From an uncultured Oscillospiraceae bacterium (GTDB taxonomy: Bacteria > Bacillota > Clostridia > Oscillospirales > Oscillospiraceae): 64,000 nucleotides of DNA. Location: assembly GCA_934622035.1 (NCBI GenBank), contig CAKTVG010000004.1, forward strand, positions 1 through 64,000, read 5' to 3'. This document shows, one piece after another, positions 61,126 to 64,000 of the stretch; within the stretch, counting starts at the first letter, position 1, and every line of letters starts with the position of its first letter. The notes under the pieces are model-generated. The model saw nothing but the letters and a program-made list of their open reading frames with translations. It had not been told where the DNA came from and did not search any database. A program made the position numbers and the translations under genes.

Positions 61126-62064
61126 TCAGAACGTAGCGACTTCGTTTTCTGCGGGCTGTGCGGGGACAACCTCCGTGGCCGTCAGGACAGGGCCGATGCC
61201 GCGGTAGAGCGCGTGGAAGCGGGCGGCGATGGTTGCCGTGACCATGACCCATTCGCGGGAATGCAGCTCTGCGGCCTTGTCGTATTTGCAGGGCAGACCC
61301 ATGAAGGCGATGTCCTCCACGCAGCAGGTCATGACAAACCGGCCGGGGGCGAAATAGCCCTCGCGTTCCTTTTTCAGCCGTGCGACCTGCGCCTTAAAGC
61401 GGACGGTCTTGCCGTTGTACTTCTTCGGCTCCTCGGTGATGTCACGGTAGAACAGAGCGTAGTCGTCGTCCTTGATCTCGATGACCGGGGCGTTGATATC
61501 GAAGGGCAGGGGATCCTGAATTTCGTCATATTGCGTGGTGCCGTCGGTGTATTCATAGAGAATCCCAACACGGCGGTTCAGGGCGCGTGCCAGCTTGTGC
61601 AGCGGCATGACGTCCTGCCCCTTAGTAAGGCGATTGAAGACGACCATTTCGCAGCCGGTCAGCTTGTCTACGACCAGAGAGCGCATGTTTGCGTTGTAGG
61701 CCAGAATGGTGCTGCCGTCGGCGAACATTACCTCCTGCGCAATCTGCCAGTCCTGCGGCATATTGTTATAGAACGGGCCGACCTGCTTCATGCCGTTGAG
61801 CTCGACCACGACGCGCTCGGCGTTGTGCTTCTTTAACAGTGCGGCAAGCTCCTGCGTTGTGACGGTGTCCTGATCCTCGATCACCTCTGGGTAGACATGC
61901 TTGTAGGGATAAGCGGAAACGTCGTATTCTTCCTCGCCCTCCTCACAGATCAGAAGCAGCGTCCGCTCGCCGGCGTTGAAGCGCTCGTCACAGAGTGTTT
62001 CCTGAATGAATTTCGTTTTGCCGGAATCCAGAAATCCGGTGAAGGCATAGACGGGGATGGGCAT
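61126..62064 (-). CDS. G3E-family GTPase with C-terminal TIGR03943/DUF1980-like domain
   Basis: A 312-residue protein. The P-loop is in VYAFTGFLDSGKTKFIQETL (residues 4-23), like CobW/COG0523 GTPases, but the GCxCC metal motif is absent: the place reads LLICEEGEEEYD. About 205-312 is a separate domain (IEIKDDDYALFYRDITEEPKKYN, MTCCVEDIAFMGLPC) that resembles the C-terminal part of the TIGR03943 permease-associated proteins. ATG 62064 follows GGAGG on the minus strand. It lies 14 bases after the His-rich GTPase and the two probably act together. Confidence 0.8.
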   Translation of the reverse strand: MPIPVYAFTGFLDSGKTKFIQETLCDERFNAGERTLLLICEEGEEEYDVSAYPYKHVYPEVIEDQDTVTTQELAALLKKHNAERVVVELNGMKQVGPFYNNMPQDWQIAQEVMFADGSTILAYNANMRSLVVDKLTGCEMVVFNRLTKGQDVMPLHKLARALNRRVGILYEYTDGTTQYDEIQDPLPFDINAPVIEIKDDDYALFYRDITEEPKKYNGKTVRFKAQVARLKKEREGYFAPGRFVMTCCVEDIAFMGLPCKYDKAAELHSREWVMVTATIAARFHALYRGIGPVLTATEVVPAQPAENEVATF

Positions 62065-62078
62065 AAGGACGCCTCCTT

Positions 62079-63203
62079 TTATACGCCGAACAGAGCGGCA
62101 ACTGCCGCCTCGTTCAGGTTCGAGCCGATCACGCACAGGCGGCCGGTGACAGCAGCACTGCCGCTGCGGACGTCGATCTCGCCGGGAACGTGGTCAAAGT
62201 GGAGCCAGGTGCCGTCCGTGTTTTCCACGATGCCCTTGGCGCGCAGGACGACGCCGTATTTCTCGTCGTTGTCCAGCTCCGTGAGAATACCGCGCAGCTC
62301 GTCTGCGGTGAACTTCTTCGGCGTTTCTACGCCCCAGCTCTGGAAAATCTCATCGGCGTCATGGCCATGATGATGGTGATGATGATGGTGATGATGATGG
62401 TGCTCGTGGTCCTCGTCCTCGTCATGATCGTGATGATGGTGGTGCTCGTGCTCCTCATCCTCGTCATGATCGTGATGATGGTGGTGCTCGTGTTCCTCAT
62501 CCTCGTCATGGTCATGATGATGGTGGCAGCAGCAGTCATCGTCGTCATCGTCATCATCGTCGTCATGATGTGCGGCCTTGATCATTTCCGCCAGCTCCTG
62601 CGTCAGAGAGTTCTGATGGTGCATAGCGTCGAGAATCTGCTTGCCGGTGATTTGATCCCAGGGAGTGGTGATGATCATGGCGTCCTTGTTGTGCTCGCGC
62701 AGCAGCGCCACGGCGGCAGCCAGCTTTTCCTCGCTGATGGTGGAGGTGCGGCTGAGGATGATGCAGGAGGCGGTTTCAATCTGATTGCTGTAGAATTCGC
62801 CGAAGTTTTTCAGATAGACCTTGCACTTGGTGGCATCTGCGACGGTAATGAAGCTGCCGAGCTGGACGTCCGGTGTGGCGACGCGCTCTACCGCGCCGAC
62901 AACGTCGCTGAGCTTGCCGACGCCGGACGGCTCAATGAGAATGCGGTCGGGCTGATAGTCGGCGATGACCTGCTTGAGTGCACGGCCGAAGTCGCCCACG
63001 AGGGAGCAGCAGATGCAGCCGGAGTTCATTTCGTTGACCTTGATGCCCGCATCCTGCATGAAGCCGCCGTCAATGCCGATCTCGCCGAACTCGTTTTCAA
63101 TCAGGACGAGCTTTTCGCCCTTGTAGGCTTCCTGAATCATTTTCTTGATGAGCGTGGTCTTGCCCGCGCCGAGGAAACCGGAGTAAATGTCGATGGTTGT
63201 CAT
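62079..63203 (-). CDS. CobW/COG0523-family GTPase with a long His/Asp-rich insert
   Basis: A 374-residue G3E GTPase of the zinc-chaperone group. It has GFLGAGKTTLIKK (P-loop, residues 10-22), the metal motif SGCICCSLVGD (C63, C65, C66), and SRTSTISEEKL in the place of the usual NKxD base loop. Residues 211-280 are a striking run of about ten Asp, CCC, and then 14-residue repeats built on HHHHHDHDEDEE. The CobW C-terminal domain follows (about 290-374). The insert would bind many zinc, nickel or cobalt ions. ATG 63203 follows AGGAAG. It heads the minus-strand operon. Confidence 0.92.
   Translation of the reverse strand: MTTIDIYSGFLGAGKTTLIKKMIQEAYKGEKLVLIENEFGEIGIDGGFMQDAGIKVNEMNSGCICCSLVGDFGRALKQVIADYQPDRILIEPSGVGKLSDVVGAVERVATPDVQLGSFITVADATKCKVYLKNFGEFYSNQIETASCIILSRTSTISEEKLAAAVALLREHNKDAMIITTPWDQITGKQILDAMHHQNSLTQELAEMIKAAHHDDDDDDDDDDCCCHHHHDHDEDEEHEHHHHHDHDEDEEHEHHHHHDHDEDEDHEHHHHHHHHHHHHGHDADEIFQSWGVETPKKFTADELRGILTELDNDEKYGVVLRAKGIVENTDGTWLHFDHVPGEIDVRSGSAAVTGRLCVIGSNLNEAAVAALFGV
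62361..62569. repeat. In-gene tandem repeat coding for the His/Asp-rich insert
   Basis: The plus strand shows units of about 42 bases (ATGATGGTG, CTCGTG, CTCCTCATCCTCGTC) repeated about three times, next to a run of GTC/ATC triplets. They are the reverse complement of His (CAT/CAC) and Asp (GAT/GAC) codons of the GTPase gene. Such repeats expand and contract by slippage. Confidence 0.85.
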
Positions 63204-63267
63204 AAGATAGAAAACTTCCTTTCTATTTCGCATCCTATGAAAAAGATGTTGCACATTTTTTCATAAT

Positions 63268-63296
63268 ATTATAGCACTACCCGTCAAGGAGCGCAA
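63268..63296 (-). promoter_or_regulatory. Promoter of the G3E GTPase operon
   Basis: On the minus strand TTGCGC (63296-63291), 17 bases, TATAAT (63273-63268). The -10 box is part of a 10-bp palindrome, ATAATATTAT (63263-63272), that could be a repressor site. Confidence 0.6.
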
Positions 63297-63335
63297 GCGT
63301 TCCGCAGAAATCAGCCGCAAAAATTGAAAAACGGG

Positions 63336-63363
63336 TTGCTTTTTTCGAATTCCATGCTATACT
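63336..63363 (+). promoter_or_regulatory. Promoter of the LTA-synthase-like gene
   Basis: TTGCTT (63336-63341), 16 bases, TATACT (63358-63363) with a TGC extension just before the -10. Confidence 0.65.
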
Positions 63364-63390
63364 ATGAGAACGTGCGAGGTGAACACTAAC

Positions 63391-64000
63391 ATGTTTAACA
63401 AGTCTAAAATTTCGCTGAACGCGCTTCGCCGCCAGTGGAATTTGGAAAATTTTCTCCGGCTTGCCGTTTACATTACGTCTGCATTTCTCATCAACCTCTG
63501 TCTGGAGATGCTTTCCAGGCGTTCCGTTTCTGCCGGAATCCGATACCTGGCGGATAGCCCCTGGCAGTTCTTTTACGATGCACTGATCATTCTGTTTACC
63601 CTGTCGCTCTCACTGGTCTTCCGGAAGCGCGGCTTTTTCTTTCTCCTCTTCTCTGCCATTTGGCTTGGCCTTGGCTTGACAAATTGCATTTTGCTCGGTT
63701 ATCGCGCCACGCCGCTGACCGCACCGGATATCTGGCTGATCTCCTCCGTGCGCGATATCATTGAAATCTATATGTCGCCTCTGGCGATTCTCGGGCTGAT
63801 GCTGGTGATCTCTGCCGTGATCGGCGCGATCATGCTGCTCTGGCTGCGGGCAAAAAAATACCGGACGGATTATGCCTTTGGCCTGACGAACATTGCGCTG
63901 TTCGCGCTGTTGCTGGCCGGATCAACCGCGTATTTTCTGAAATCCGGCGCGATTGCCTCTCAATTTCCGAATCTTCCGGATGCTTACCGCAATAATGGCT
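63391..64000 (+). CDS. LTA-synthase-like membrane sulfatase, 5' part
   Basis: The first 203 residues are visible; the gene runs off the right edge. Five hydrophobic segments are seen (FLRLAVYITSAFLINLCLEML, FYDALIILFTLSLSLVF, FFFLLFSAIWLGLGLTNCILL, LAILGLMLVISAVIGAIMLLW and LTNIALFALLLAGSTAYFL), then the linker NLPDAYRNNG, which in this family precedes the extracellular sulfatase-type catalytic domain. LTA synthases polymerise glycerol phosphate onto a lipid anchor. GAGGTGA precedes ATG 63391. Confidence 0.85.
   Translation, partial: MFNKSKISLNALRRQWNLENFLRLAVYITSAFLINLCLEMLSRRSVSAGIRYLADSPWQFFYDALIILFTLSLSLVFRKRGFFFLLFSAIWLGLGLTNCILLGYRATPLTAPDIWLISSVRDIIEIYMSPLAILGLMLVISAVIGAIMLLWLRAKKYRTDYAFGLTNIALFALLLAGSTAYFLKSGAIASQFPNLPDAYRNNG

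Noticed and set aside
62361..62569. CRISPR-like array
   Set aside because: The repeats are codons for His and Asp inside an intact GTPase frame, with no spacers.

Overview
The window is G+C-rich chromosomal DNA from a spore-forming low-G+C-type Gram-positive lineage, most likely a Clostridia/Oscillospirales (Ruminococcaceae or Oscillospiraceae-like) gut bacterium. This rests on a complete spoIIIAA-AH operon, spoIIR, an uninterrupted sigK, a gerW-type sporulation gene, LCP and FemAB cell-wall enzymes, a D,D-carboxypeptidase, an LTA-synthase-like gene, MEP-pathway isoprenoid genes (ispE, ispH, ispA) and the ispH-rpsA fusion known from Clostridia. Species cannot be named from the sequence alone.

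Layout. 1-3.4 kb: a truncated CPC-type heavy-metal P-type ATPase at the left edge, a tRNA-Ala(GGC) on the minus strand, then a DUF6110-like small protein and a second, atypical P1B-type ATPase. 3.4-10.8 kb: a tightly packed housekeeping run (SpoU/TrmH methyltransferase, dprA, topA, trmFO, plsX, rnc) ending at a strong terminator. 10.8-13.7 kb: an accessory island that starts A+T-rich, with a consensus promoter and three exported proteins that share one helical domain; two of the three carry in-frame stop codons but no frameshift. 13.7-25.4 kb: smc, ftsY, rph, rdgB, yhbY, a nadD-yqeK fusion, an LCP gene, rsfS and leuS, mostly with start/stop overlaps. 25.4-31.9 kb: rpsU, a membrane-flavodoxin fusion, DUF378, DUF1015, ispE, spoIIR, rpe, a DUF1540 peptide and a BrkB-family membrane protein. 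31.9-38.4 kb: TIM-barrel isomerase, rmlA, two radical-SAM-associated genes and a tandem FemAB pair. 38.5-41.4 kb: purA and purB. 41.4-50.4 kb: scpA, scpB, gerW, dac, a pseudouridine synthase, an RpiR regulator, an HI0933/BaiN flavoprotein, cmk, plsC and ispH-rpsA. 50.4-55.1 kb: the spoIIIA operon. 55.1-60.6 kb: Asp23, nusB, a TsaD paralogue, xseA, xseB, ispA, sigK and DUF5662. 60.6-63.3 kb (minus strand): two G3E/CobW-type GTPases, one with a very His/Asp-rich insert, plus a lipoprotein. 63.4 kb to the edge: the start of an LTA-synthase-like sulfatase.

How the genes fit together. Most of the window is essential growth machinery in co-directional operons: chromosome organisation (smc, scpA, scpB), protein targeting (ftsY), tRNA and rRNA modification, purine synthesis, phospholipid synthesis (plsX, plsC), isoprenoids and cell wall. 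Interleaved are forespore/mother-cell genes (spoIIR, spoIIIA, gerW, sigK). The parts most worth a second look are the 10.8-13.7 kb island, the ribosome-site hairpin in front of sigK, the G3E GTPase operon, the non-CPC P-type ATPase next to a DUF6110-like protein, and several fusion proteins. Promoters and terminators were read by eye from consensus boxes and hairpins; family names come from recognised motifs, not database searches.
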